64,000 bases of DNA. Origin: Adiantum capillus-veneris. Lineage: Eukaryota; Streptophyta; Polypodiopsida; Polypodiales; Pteridaceae. The stretch lies in the NCBI GenBank assembly GCA_014529385.2, contig CM043944.1, forward strand, positions 170,271,240 through 170,335,239, read 5' to 3'. The stretch's first letter is position 1; each line of letters starts with the position of its first letter. The position numbers and the translations under genes were made by a program. The notes beneath the pieces are model-generated. The model had not been told where the DNA came from. It ran no database searches and saw only the letters and a program-made list of their open reading frames with translations. Shown here piece by piece: positions 33,101-45,100 of this stretch.

Positions 33101-36100
33101 CTGCAAGTCTAGTAGAATCAACACTGGCCGAGTAGTCACCTTCTGCCTGAGCCGCTCAAATGCTGCAATTTGAATTGAATGGTACCCCTTTTTGAAGCAA
33201 GGTATGCAATGGCGAAGCAATCTCTGCTTACTGTCTGAATCTCCTATAGTAGGAGCACAAGCCCAAGAAGCTCCTCACATCATGCGAATAGCCTCAACTT
33301 TTGTCGAATCCATGCTAACTCCTTAGGATGAAACAATGTGTTCCAAGTAGTGTATCTTTGGCAAAAAGAATTCACTCCTCTTAAAGTGAACGGACACTGG
33401 ATTGGGTCCCTGAGCTCGCTGCTGCTCCTGCGCGTTCCCCTCCCCTCCCCGCCTGCTCCTGCTCCCCCGCGCCATAGCCCCCCCTTCGCCCTCGCCCTCG
33501 CGCTGCCCCTGTTGCGCGTTGCCCCTGCCTGCGCGCTGTTTGTCCATGCGCGCTGTTGAGCTTACACCCAGCCTGCGCGCAGCCCAGCCAGAGTGCAGCC
33601 CCGCCCGCTGCCCCCCCTGTTGTTCGCTGCCCGCTGCCTGGCCGCTCCAGCCCCTTATCCCCACGCCCCCCCCCCCCCCCCCCCTCCTCCTCCGAAGGCC
33701 TCGTTTGAATTGCCTGGCAGTGGATTCTCAGTTGGTTTCTCCTTGCCGAGCTCTCAAGCGTTGGCCTTCTCGTCCGCCCTTCTCCTTCAGAGCAGCAGAC
33801 ACTAATGGAGGCTCATGCTCCACCTCAGAGGGACTCCTCCGAAGCCCCCTCGCCCGACACCGCTGAGCCCACCATTCGACTTGCTCTCTCACCGACAGAG
33901 CAAGCGAGCCTAGCCGATGAGGTAGAGCGTCTGCAGGCAACCTCGGTCATTTGCAAGATTCTCGGCACCCGACCCAGCAGAGGAGAGCTGCGTGACCTTC
34001 TCCAGGCCCGCCTTCTCGCAGAGGTGGGCAAGATTTTGGATGTCCAGATCCTCGGACGGGGGTACTACCAGATCGAGTTCGAGACTTCCGAGATGGCCTC
34101 CAAGGTCATAGCTATGAGTCCACTGGCTATCTGAGCATCACGTGCCCACTTTCGACAGTGGCGACACGGTTTTGACCCGACTTCGGATGTGCTCGTAGAG
34201 GAGGCAGACATCCCCATCTCAGTCTGCTTTCCGGGTTTACGGAGGGAGTACCTTCCACTGCTCTCCAGGATTGACTCCGCCATCGGGACTGTTCTGGAGA
34301 CACCTCGTACGGCAGCATCAGTAGCTGCCAAGGCGGCCGGCATCCCTTCACTTCGAGTTTTGGTCAGAGATACCCACACGCTCCCGAAGGTCATCCTTTT
34401 GCCTCGGGTGAGTGGGGGTTGGTTTAGGCAGAGTGGGTCTCCCGAACCAGTGCTTCATTTGCAGACAGATGGGCCACCTAGCGAAGGCCTGTCCACGGAG
34501 GAGACCACGACCTGCACCTCAGCCTCAGCCCCAGCCTGCCAAGGCTGGGCCGCAGCCTTAGCCAGCGACAGCGCACAGATTCTGAGCCACCCTCCGAGCT
34601 TGGGGCTCGAGCGGAGGAGGGGTGGCAGCAGGCCCGTGGATGTCGACGCCAGGGGCCACAGCGACAGCCTGGCACTCAGAGTGGCCCTCAGGTGCCTACT
34701 CAGCAGCAGTGGGTTCCCACGGGGAACCGCTTTGGTCCTCTTGAGCAGGAGGAGCCTCCTACGCCAGCCTTCTCTTCCGTTTCACCCTCGCCAGCCCCTC
34801 CACCTTCAGATTTCCCCTCTTCCTCCTCATCCCCTCCCCCGCCCTTTGCTCCCGCCCACTCCCCACCTCCCCCCCCTGTCTCTGTCGTCCCGCCCCGCTT
34901 CTCTTCTCCTCCGCGCCCCCCCCCCCCAGCTCCTTCTCCCCCTCCTCCTGCTTCAGTACCTCAGTCGACTCAGGAGACTGGTCCCTCGCCGGCGGCTAGG
35001 AGATCTCTTGGCAGCGCTTTTGCCACGAGTCGCCTAGCGAGAGAGGGTCAGCCCTTCTTGCGGCCCCCTTTGCAGATTCAGACATCTTCCCTTGCAGCTA
35101 TCGCTCGTGGTCTGACGAGCATTGACCTCCGACGCCGCTGGGACTTCTTGGATTACAGATTCACTCGCTTTCTCGGCGATTCCGCAGCAGAACACGAGGC
35201 AGCCTGCTTCAGGGTCCACGCTCTGTTCCTCGCCGCTATGGGGACAGAGGCCTTGGACTCAGCAGTTGGTTTCTCCTTTCCTCTCTGCGGTAGGACCGAG
35301 ACAGAGTGGTCCCTCGACTCAGTGGTGGGATGGTTGCATACACAGGTTCTTGAGTTCTTTCACCACATGGGAGAACTTGGAGTTACAGATTTGCTGTAGA
35401 CTTTGTGGCCACTGGCCAAGTTTGCGGTGACACCCCCAGACTCAGCAGGATGTAGGCACATTGTGGTGTACTTTTTTGTTGATACACAGTGTTTGCCTTG
35501 CTATGTATACAAACATGAGGACTCCTGGACAGAGGAGGTTGCTTTACGCTCGGCTCGCTCTGCTTGGGCTTGGACCAGGCACTCACTACAGGCTCGCCTA
35601 TCTAGAGGACGCTCGGATGCGGATTACTCCCCATCCAAGCCTGCCTCGAAGATAGCCCGTCTTGCTGCTGCTGCAGCATCTGTTCTCTCTCGCTCCCCAT
35701 GAGGATCGTCTCATGGAACGTGCAGGGATTAGGTGGGCCCCAGTTTCAGCGACAGCGGGGCCAATTGCGGTAGGAGCTTCAGCGTTGCCTTGTGGGAGGA
35801 GAGATTGATCTCCTTATGCTTCAGGAGCACCATTTGTCTGAGAGCCGCATCCGGCGTTGTGGTCAGATTTTGCGTGGACGTTATGATACCTTTTGGTCAG
35901 CTGCTTTTGGACCTGGAGGCATCCAGGGTGGGGTATGTATGACTATTGCGGACTCATTGTAGCAGGCCATTGTGGGCAGAAGGATTGGCTCAGTGGATTA
36001 CTTTGCAGGTTCAGGGTGGCCTTGTGGGCTTCCTGAACATCTATGCGCCCAATGTGGCGAGTGCTCGTGCAGAGTTTTGGTCACAGATTGTTGAGTCTTT

Positions 36101-39100
36101 GCCACAGGTTGACCGTTGGTGTGTAGGAGGGGACTTCAACATGTTGGAGGACCCTTCTGACAGGATCGGAGGCAGCCATGCTACTGTGCATGGAGTCGAG
36201 TTAGCAGCTTGGGAGAGGTTGTGTATGACCTTGAGGGTCTCGGATGCATGGCAGCATTCTGGCTGTGTGAGGCCTCCAGAGAGTCTTGCCTTCTCTAGAT
36301 CAGACCGCAGAGTGGGAGGAGTGAATCTATCGCGGATAGATCGCTTCTACACTAGTGACCACTTCAGTGACTTGGGGGGATCAGTGGGCATCCTGGCAGG
36401 GACATCCTTCTCGGACCATGCAGGAGTGATCCTCACAGTGGCAGACAGGCAGAGGAGTGGGAGCACGATGCTTCCCATCCCAGAGCGGGTCTTGTTGGAC
36501 ACAGCACTCAGAGAGAGGGTAGAGGCTCTTTGGACAGAGGGCATGGACAGCCAGGCTCTACCGGCACACAGAGTGGCCTTAGGCCTAGCTCAGCTTAGCC
36601 ACTTTTTTCTCCAGGAGTCTTTGGCTCGACGGGCCGCAGCGAGAGGAGGAGCAGCGTCTCAGACGAGGCATTGCTTCACTACAGAGGATGCAGGAGCAGC
36701 ATCCAGACAGTCCATGGTTGGAGGAGCAGTTACAGCAGGCTCTACAGGAGCTTGCTTGCACAGAGGAGAGGTGCCATGAGTTTGCCTTTCACCGACAGGC
36801 ATCTCAGTGGACTCAGGTAGGTGACAGAGTGACAGGTGCCTTTTTTGAGACAGTAGGACCTCGGCACTCGCATGCCAAGGTCACTCAGCTGAGGAGACCC
36901 GATGGGTCAGTTGCTTGTGAGCCTGAGGATATGCGTGCAGTTGCTACTGACTTTTACCGTGAGCTACTGACGGCTGAGCCCCAGTCAGAGAGACAGGATG
37001 CATGCAGGGAGCAGGTTTGGGCGCAGATGCCTTGTCTTGTGACTGAGGAGATGCGCCAGAGGCTGGAGATACCTCTTCAGCTTGAGGAGCTGCACACGGC
37101 TCTTATGGCCCTTCCTCGTGGTAGCTGTCCAGGTGAGGATGGGCTGACTCCCAACTTCTTCTTGGAGTACTGGGACCTGCTTGGCCCAGATCTTTGTAGT
37201 GCCTTTCAGTACATTCTGCACACAGGAGTGATGCCGGATAGCATGAGTGAGGGCTTGATTTACCTCATTCCAAAGGAGGGTGGCTCCTTGGATGAGATTC
37301 AACAGTGGCGCCCCATCACCATCCTGAACTCAGCCTACAAAATTCTTGCCAAAGCTCTGAGTTTGAGGATTCAGCCACTTTTGGAGAGCCTTATACATGG
37401 GACTCAGACAGGTTTTGTCAAGGAACGCAGTATTTTTGACAACATCTTCACTTTCTGGGAGGCTTCTGCCCTGGCACGTCTCCGTGGGGAGGACCTTGTG
37501 ATTCTTCTTCTCGATTTTGAGAAGGCATACGACAGAGTTGACTGGGACTTTCTAGAGGGCACGCTTCGCAGGATGGGCTTTTCAGATGCTTGGATAAGAG
37601 CGGTGTCAGCTTTGTACAGACAGGCTCACAGTCAGGTGCTTTTGGCAGGAGGTAGAGGTGAGCGCTTCATGCTCACACGATCGGTCAGATAGGGTTGTCC
37701 TCTTGCCCCCTTTCTCGATCTGTTCTATGCGGAGGCGATGAGCAGATTTTTGGTGTCACAGCAGGTTGGTTTGAGGGGCTTAGCACTCCCGATACGGGGA
37801 GATGAGCTTCTGGACGCTGAGTTTGCCGATGACTCAGCCTTGTACTTAGAGGGCCAGGAGGCCAATTTACACAGGTGTGGGCATGCTCTTGAGACCTTCT
37901 GCTGTGCATCGGGCGCATTGATCAACTGGAGAAAGACAGTGGCTTTCTCGGTTGGCAGTGCTCCTGTGCCAGAGTGGATGCCAGGAGAGGGTTTCAGGTG
38001 GATTCCCCGAGGGACTGCAGTTCGATACTTGGGTTGTCTGGTTGGTTTGGATTTGTCCCCCGAGCAGCAGATTGCTCCTCTTCTCCTGTCCATCAAGAGA
38101 AAGCTGTTACACTGGAGCTCAGGACGACTTTCGCGACACTCAGGTTGCCCGAGCCAAGGTGGCTTGGTCGGTCATCACACTTCCTTGTTCTCAGGGAGGG
38201 CTTGGGATCATTGATCCAGCACAGTAGAGCAGAGTCCTTCTTGGGAAGTTTGTCGTCAGAGGACTTCTTCCAGGCGAGGAGCCCTGGAAGAAATTCTTGT
38301 TGCAGAGGCTTCGTGCCAGGGTGCCTCAGTCAGGAGGCCCTTGGCAACCTTCGACCAGATGGATCTTTTCAGAGCTATGCCGAGTTGGTTTGAGCAGGAG
38401 ACTGGAGGACAGATTCGCTGTGAGTTTGCTTCGATCTTGGGAGCTCTTACGGCGTGGCCTAGAGCAGAGACAGCTGACGTGCACGGAGGAGCGCCTACGG
38501 CAGCCCCTCGCTGGAACCCCATGGTTAGCACTTAGAGAGGCCACTTGGTTGGGAGTTGGCCTCATGTTTCTTGGGGTCCCATGGCGGCAGGTCCAGCACG
38601 TTCTCTAGGTGACTGGCTAGAGTTCACAGGTTTGTCAGAGGAGGTGCAGGCTGTCCAGTTGCAGGGCATGAGAGGGGTGCAGAGCATGTGTCAGGACATC
38701 TCAGAGTCAGTTCCAGCTGAGGAGCTCACGCCTCTCGAGCCAGTAGCACCCCGGTGGATGGGAGCCTTCACACGACCGGAGGTTCTCATTTGAGTCAGGG
38801 CTTGCTCAGAGACTGTCCCAGCCCTGTTCTTCGAGCTTCAGGGTGGGGGATGATTACAGCGAGTTGCAGTAGAGGCCCCGTAGGTAGCAGAGTGCTGTTT
38901 CCAGAGGATCCGAGTTGTGGGCATCTGTGGGAGGACTTGCGTCATAGACCCTGACACAGCAGCTCTTGAGACTGGACACTGGAGGCTATGGGCTTGGGAG
39001 TGTTGTCCACTAGCACGAGTACAGTGGGATCCTGGTGAGTGGCTATGGAGGGACCCCTTCTCTTGTGCCGACCGCCCAGGAGTCCCCTTCTTTCAGTACA

Positions 39101-42100
39101 CTGTTCAGCTTGGACGTCATATACTTGCAGCACAGAAAGAGGCCCGCCCCGCTGCAGCACGTCATTGGCAAGAGGAGGGCCTCAAACTCGAGTTCTTGGC
39201 AGCTTTTTGGCAGAGGCTGTGGGACTCCAGACAGCCGAGGCGAGTCACCTTGTTCCAGTGGCTGGTTGCACACAGAGCCACAGCAGTAGGGAGCTGGCTT
39301 GTGCATAGTGGTCTCTCGGCCGCATATACAGCCTGTGACCAGTTGGTGGAGAGTCAGCGACACTATCTTTGGGACTGTCCTTCGGCCCAGCAGGTGTGGC
39401 TACGAGTTCTTCGGCTGATGCCTGCCCTCTCCGCGGCTCGACAGTACACTTGGGGGGCAGCTACTTGGTCCACCCTCACGGGCCCGGCACTACAGTTTGA
39501 GCTTTCTTCCACGAGCAGGATGATAGTGATACAGGGGGGGCGACCTGCACTCCAGCCTGCTACAGACCTTATTCCACAAGAGTGGTGCAGTGAGAGAGAG
39601 GAGTGCTGGGAGCTCATCAGCGGCCTAGCTCTTTGGTTCATCTGGCGGGCCCGTTGTTTCCGCATCTTTGAGGCTCGCCCTGTGCCACCAGCAGAGACTG
39701 TTCGTGACTTTTGGCTAGAGCTGATCCATACTCTCAGAGGACAGCTTGAGGGACTACAGGGCAGCTCCGACCGCATGCGGGAGCGCCGTGAGGCTTTCCT
39801 TAGACTCTGGCGCCCTGGGCCTTTCTACACCATGGTCCAGGGGGTGCTCAGATGGCACTACTATCCACCTGTGTGGCTCTTCCCTCCTCCCATTTCTTGA
39901 TTTAGCCCCATTGTATATATGCTGTTTTTTCATTGGGAGAGTCTCCCCATCATGCTTGTTGTAGCCCTCTCTTGCAGAGGTGGATGTAGCCCTATGGGCA
40001 GCTTTCATTAACTAATAGAAGGATTTTTTTCTTGGAAAAAAAAAAAATTCACTCCTCTTTACGTTGATCGCCAATCTGTGTTCTCGTAGCGCTTTGAATA
40101 CTTGTGTGAGATGTTCTCGATGCTCTTCTTTGGTCTTGGAGAAAACAATAATGTCATAAAAGGATGTGTCTGCATACTGTCTATACTCTCTAAAGATTCT
40201 CTCTATCATCTTGTTGAACATTGCAGGAGAATTTGTGAGGCCAAATGGCATCATCAAAAACTCGTACCATCCAAAGGACGTCCTAAATGCGGTCTTGTAT
40301 GCATATCCAAGAGCAATCTTGATCTGATAATATCCACTTTTAAGACCGGTACTACTGAAACAAGTAGAACCTTGTAATCTATCATGTATATCATTGATCT
40401 TGGGTATTGGAAGCCTGTCCTGGATAGTCATCTTATTAAGCGCTCTGTTGTCTATACACGTCCTCCAAGATCCGTCTTTCATCCGGACAAGTAGCAGCGG
40501 TGAACAAAAAGGTGAAGAACTGTGTTGGATCAAGCCCTTCTCTAAAAGGTCATTGACTTGGCTTATGATTTCTTCCTCTACCCACTCTATAAGGTGTCTG
40601 GCTTGGGTGGGTACTCCTTGGTATCAACACAAAGGTGTGATCTAGCCACTCTGGCTTGGATGGGTACTCTAGCCACTCTTGCCAAGTGAACCCTTAGAGA
40701 AACAATCGGCATAAGTCTAAATGAAACTCAGATGCTCTGACTCTAACTCTGACAAATTTGAATCCTTAGATTCACTCATAGGTTTTACAAAGATCGAGTA
40801 AGCAAAACAACTTGATTTTATTTACTTTGAAATTCTGATGTGCTGACGTGGCTTCAGGTTCATGGGGCTGCTTTCTTGGTGCCAGTTATGGAAAGCGTTG
40901 ACTTTTCAAGGCTTTTTGAGCATCAATTTTTTAATTGTAGTTGATTGTGGTGCTTTTGTGTAATAGGCTCGGGTACCCCAAGCCAATAATCTGATGCAAC
41001 AACGTGAGAAAAAACTGAAACAACTCAACAAACTGAACAAAACTGAGAAAGAGAGACGACACTGCCCAGCGAAGTTCCACCCCCTAGAGAGATTGGCCCC
41101 AAAGACTGGCGCCCCTTTCGGTATTTCTTTGTTATTGATGCTTCACAAAGTACAATGTCCGAGGGTCCTCATCTCTGCCGCGCTCCACAATGTACAATCC
41201 GGCAAGAGAGAAGCCTGGCATTTTATTTATAGGCCCTAGGCGCTAGGGGAGCCAACGCAAATCGCGGAAATTCGTATGGTGTGCCATGTCAACAGTCAGT
41301 CCAAATCGTGAAACGTCCGTACAACGCTGCCACGTAAGCATCTTCATGCAATTTTGGGTCCAGCTTTACTTAAAAACAGGTTTTAGGCCTACTGGGTAAG
41401 GTGGCCGGTTCGGTGGCGTACTGCTAGGAATCAAATCAATCGTGTGATCTTCAGGGCTCCGAGGAGGTAACTCTCCCGGTAAGCCTTCAGAGAAACAATC
41501 AACTTGAGCTTGCAAAAAAACTTGTCGCTCCTCGAGGTCGGACAAATTTGACGTTTTATTGTCATTCAACTCTTGCAAGAAGATCTAGTAAACAAATAGG
41601 CTGGATTTCATTAATTTGAAAACGGCCGAACCCTATACAAGCGGGACGGACTTGCTCTTGAGTTTTACAATGAGTACTATATCTTTACTCTTCTCATTCT
41701 TCAAAGTAGCTTTTCTCGCCCTATAGTCGACCATTGTGCTATTCTTGTGGAACCAAGGGATTCCTAATAGTACGTTACACCCTTCCAAAGGCATGATGTA
41801 GAAGTTCTCGTGCCACATCCCGTGCGGGTGCCGCTAGAACTGTCTTTGCCGATGGTTCCATTTTCTCTGGCGTAATTCCAAGTCGAGCCGCCAATTCGGT
41901 CAAGATGAAGCTGGCCTTGGCTCCTCCATCGAAGAAAATAAGGGCTTCCTGGTCTCGCACTTTGCCCCACGCTCTGCAAAGTCCTGTACATTCGTCCATC
42001 TGCTCAGGTTCGGTCCCCACAAAGTCTGCTACCGGTCCAGCTTTCGTCTTCCCTTTCTTTGTACGCTTGTAGCAGGGCTACAGTGTCACTTCACAGGGCA

Positions 42101-45100
42101 GACAGTTGGACAGTTGGCTACACTGGGTCTGGTTCACACTGGACGGACCCTCTGGACGGACCTCTGGTCTAGGGAGTGTCACGTGGCAAGGTACCTACCG
42201 ACGGTGGTCTAGTGGACCTCGTGGCCAGGTCACCAATGGCTGACATTATGAGCCGTTGGTGGCTCTTTATGGTGGTACATATGAGTAGTAGCGGTTGGTG
42301 ATGTTATCATCTTCTTCACCTTTGATCTTGGACGTAGTCGTCTAGAGCGAGTCTTACACAGAGCACTGCTTCACCATCCCTGCACATCTGAGCCTCGACA
42401 CCCCATTTGTACCTGTGAGTCCTGGGCTGGAGCTGAGGGTGCTGCCACGCCAGAGTCTGTACATGGTTCTTTATGGTTCTTTGAGTGAGTCGAGTCCACA
42501 TGCTCTGGTCCACTGTTGTGACTCTGTTGTTATCCATTGTTTCTGTGTTTCATTCTGTTTGAGAGAGTTTCCATTTGTTTGAGTGAGATTGTCACGCACA
42601 TTGCACTGAGGGACACCCACACTGTAGAGAGCATGACACATTATCCGCGCTACAGGTGCTCTCATTTTGGCGATCACGGTGGGACCTCAACTGAAATCTC
42701 ACTCTCTGAGGTGCAAATCTTGAAGGTGCAAATCTTGAAGCTAGTTAGGTTTATCTAGCTTTGCCTACCTTCGCCAACCTTGCCTTGCACTGTTCTCCTC
42801 TCGCCTAGTCCAACTAGTCTAGTCCCCTCTCGCCTGGTCCAACTGGTCTAGTCTTCTCTCGCCTTGGTCCAACATGTCCTCGTCCCTGGTCTAGACCTCC
42901 TCGACCCTGGTCTAGTCCTCCTCGTCCTTGGTCTCGTCCCTGGTCCAGCCGTGTCTAGTCACTTACTTGGTCTGGTCTGGTCTGGTCTGGTCTGGTTTGG
43001 TGGAGTCTAGACCTGTCACAAGTTTTCTTGCCCCAAGCGTGGTTGGACTGGTGGTCACTGCATGACACATACAAGGAGGTCAGTCGAGCGTCAAAGCTCA
43101 CTACTGAGCCCTCTGAAGTACTATCACAGAAGACGACCTTTGACACCTTGTAGAAATCCTTCAACCTCATCACCTATACCTCCACATATCACATCACCCA
43201 TTCCTTCATCAGGTTCCCCATCTTCCCGATCACCTTCTCCAATAAAGCTCTCTCCTATTCTGATACAGCAAGCTATAGAGCAACAGGCTCAGCAAGGAAT
43301 CATGGAGCCACTAGCTAGTGTTTTGGCCAAGGTAAACATCAAGTTCCCTACCTTCAAAGGGCTTTCTTCAGAAGATGCTGACGACCATGCAAGAAGATTT
43401 GTATCTCTCTGTAGAGGACGTGGTCTTAACAGGGAAGATGCTTATCTGGTACTTTTTCCATCCACCTTGGACGGCTTAGCAGACAAATGGTACAGCCAAT
43501 TTGCAGAGAATCATTTTGCAACTTGGGCAGACTTAAGACAACAATTCTGTGCAGCTTTTAGGCTGGGTGACTACCAAGAGAAAGTGTTGGATGAGTTGGC
43601 CAATATGGTGCTCCAGCCAGAGGAGACTTTTGCGGAGCTTATGACCAAAACCAAGTCTCTGGTTGCCAAGCTTCCCCAACAACCCGGTGAATTCATGGTT
43701 AAGAAGTGGGTGGAGAAGGCGCTTCCAAAAACCTCTCAGCAAAAACTCCGGGAGAGCCTCCGACCTGACGCCACTCTGGAGGAATTCATCGCAGCTGCTA
43801 CTAGAATAGAGCGGGCTAGGAAGCTGTTCAACAACTCTCCTCACATAGATACTCCCTCTGTGTTCTCAGAAGGTGGTCCTGCTAATCCTTTGACTTCCTT
43901 GCGCAGGGAACTGGAAGCCCTAAAGTTACAGCGAGCTCTTCAAGAGGAGAGGTCCTTCTCTCTTAGACAAGAGAAGCCTCCAAATCATGAGGCATTGGAA
44001 CAGATTAAGCGCGAGCTAGAAGAGCTCAAGTGTCAGCAAGAGACTAAGGCTACGGTTTGGTGTAGCTCATGCCGCTCTCCAGGGCACCCTCCATAGGAAT
44101 GCCCCCTTCGGGTTTACTACCACTTCTGTGAAAAATCTGGACATGATGACAAGGATTGTTACTACCTAAAGGGATTGCACAAAATACAGCAAAGTCTTGG
44201 TCCTTCTCTCCAACAAGGGTTAGCACCATCATCCAACATGGTTTCCCACTACGGCCATCCCAACTACATGCCACCTTTGCTCAATACCCCTGCTGTCCAA
44301 GGTATGTCAAGTACTTTCCCGACTCAAAGTTTTTATAATGCTAATGCCACCTCAACCCCTCAGAGCTTCTACACTTCAGCCTCCAACTCCATGCAGCAAC
44401 CACCTCGTCCCCCGTTTCGTCCTTCCAGTCGGCCCATACTCTGCTACAGATGCGGAGAGTATGGGCATTATCAGAGCAAATGCCCTCTGCCAGAAGGCTC
44501 TTCTCCGTGCCAACTTTGCCCTGAGGCTCAGGATCACTACACTAAGGATTGTCGAAAACAACGCGCCTCTACCTCTGCGAGCCCAAGTCAGAGCCAACCT
44601 GAATTCACCTTTCCCAAGATCAATTTGATAGCAGTTAGTACCAACCCCAAGCCACCCCTTTCTGCCCATATGATTGCCTCTCAAGACAAGTTGCAGCTGG
44701 TAGAGGAGCCAGCTGGTGTCCTCACACGAGCTCAGAGGGCAGCCCTCGGCCTCAATCTTCCAGCAGGTACAACCCTTTCCTCCCCAATGCCTACACCTCC
44801 TCCAGCAGCTGACATGCCATCCCCTAGTGCTAAGAAAGGATCTTTTACTATGCTCTCCGATATTGATGAGGCTTTCTTAGAAGCAGTTGCTGACTTACAA
44901 AAGATCAAAGCACCAGAGGAACAACAACAGGTAGAAAAAGCGAAGCATACAGCAGAGACAGTCTTGAAGAGCACTTTCCAACAAGTGTCCCTCTATGACA
45001 TGTTGCGGCTAGATGCAAGTTTCAGAAGTGACACCCTTGCAGTTATTCAGTCACTTTACCCTGGAGCAGGTCCTAGTGGCGGGCACCTCCCAGTGCGATC

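Larger units (their letters stand above)
33383..40045 (+). mobile_element. LINE-A2, full-length L1-like retrotransposon
   Basis: 6663 bp with 5' UTR, ORF1, ORF2 through the zf-RVT end, 3' UTR and a short poly-A. Flanked by a perfect 14-bp duplication AATTCACTCCTCTT at 33369-33382 and 40046-40059. Inserted into the RT of T2 in the opposite orientation. ORF1 and ORF2 carry point stops and indels, and a deletion near 38135 removes the segment after the RT thumb. It is the best-preserved family member here. Confidence 0.93.
32691..40830 (-). mobile_element. T2, minus-strand Ty3 pol split by LINE-A2
   Basis: Two blocks, 32691-33382 and 40046 to about 40830, are one Ty3 element interrupted by LINE-A2 (33383-40045). 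Content: integrase zinc-binding start (32690-32860, [13 protein letters not shown]), RNase H (32870-33220), RT (33320-33382 and 40046-40560), and a pol N-terminal remnant to 40830. A deletion joins RNase H to integrase. Broken by stops and the LINE. Confidence 0.8.
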
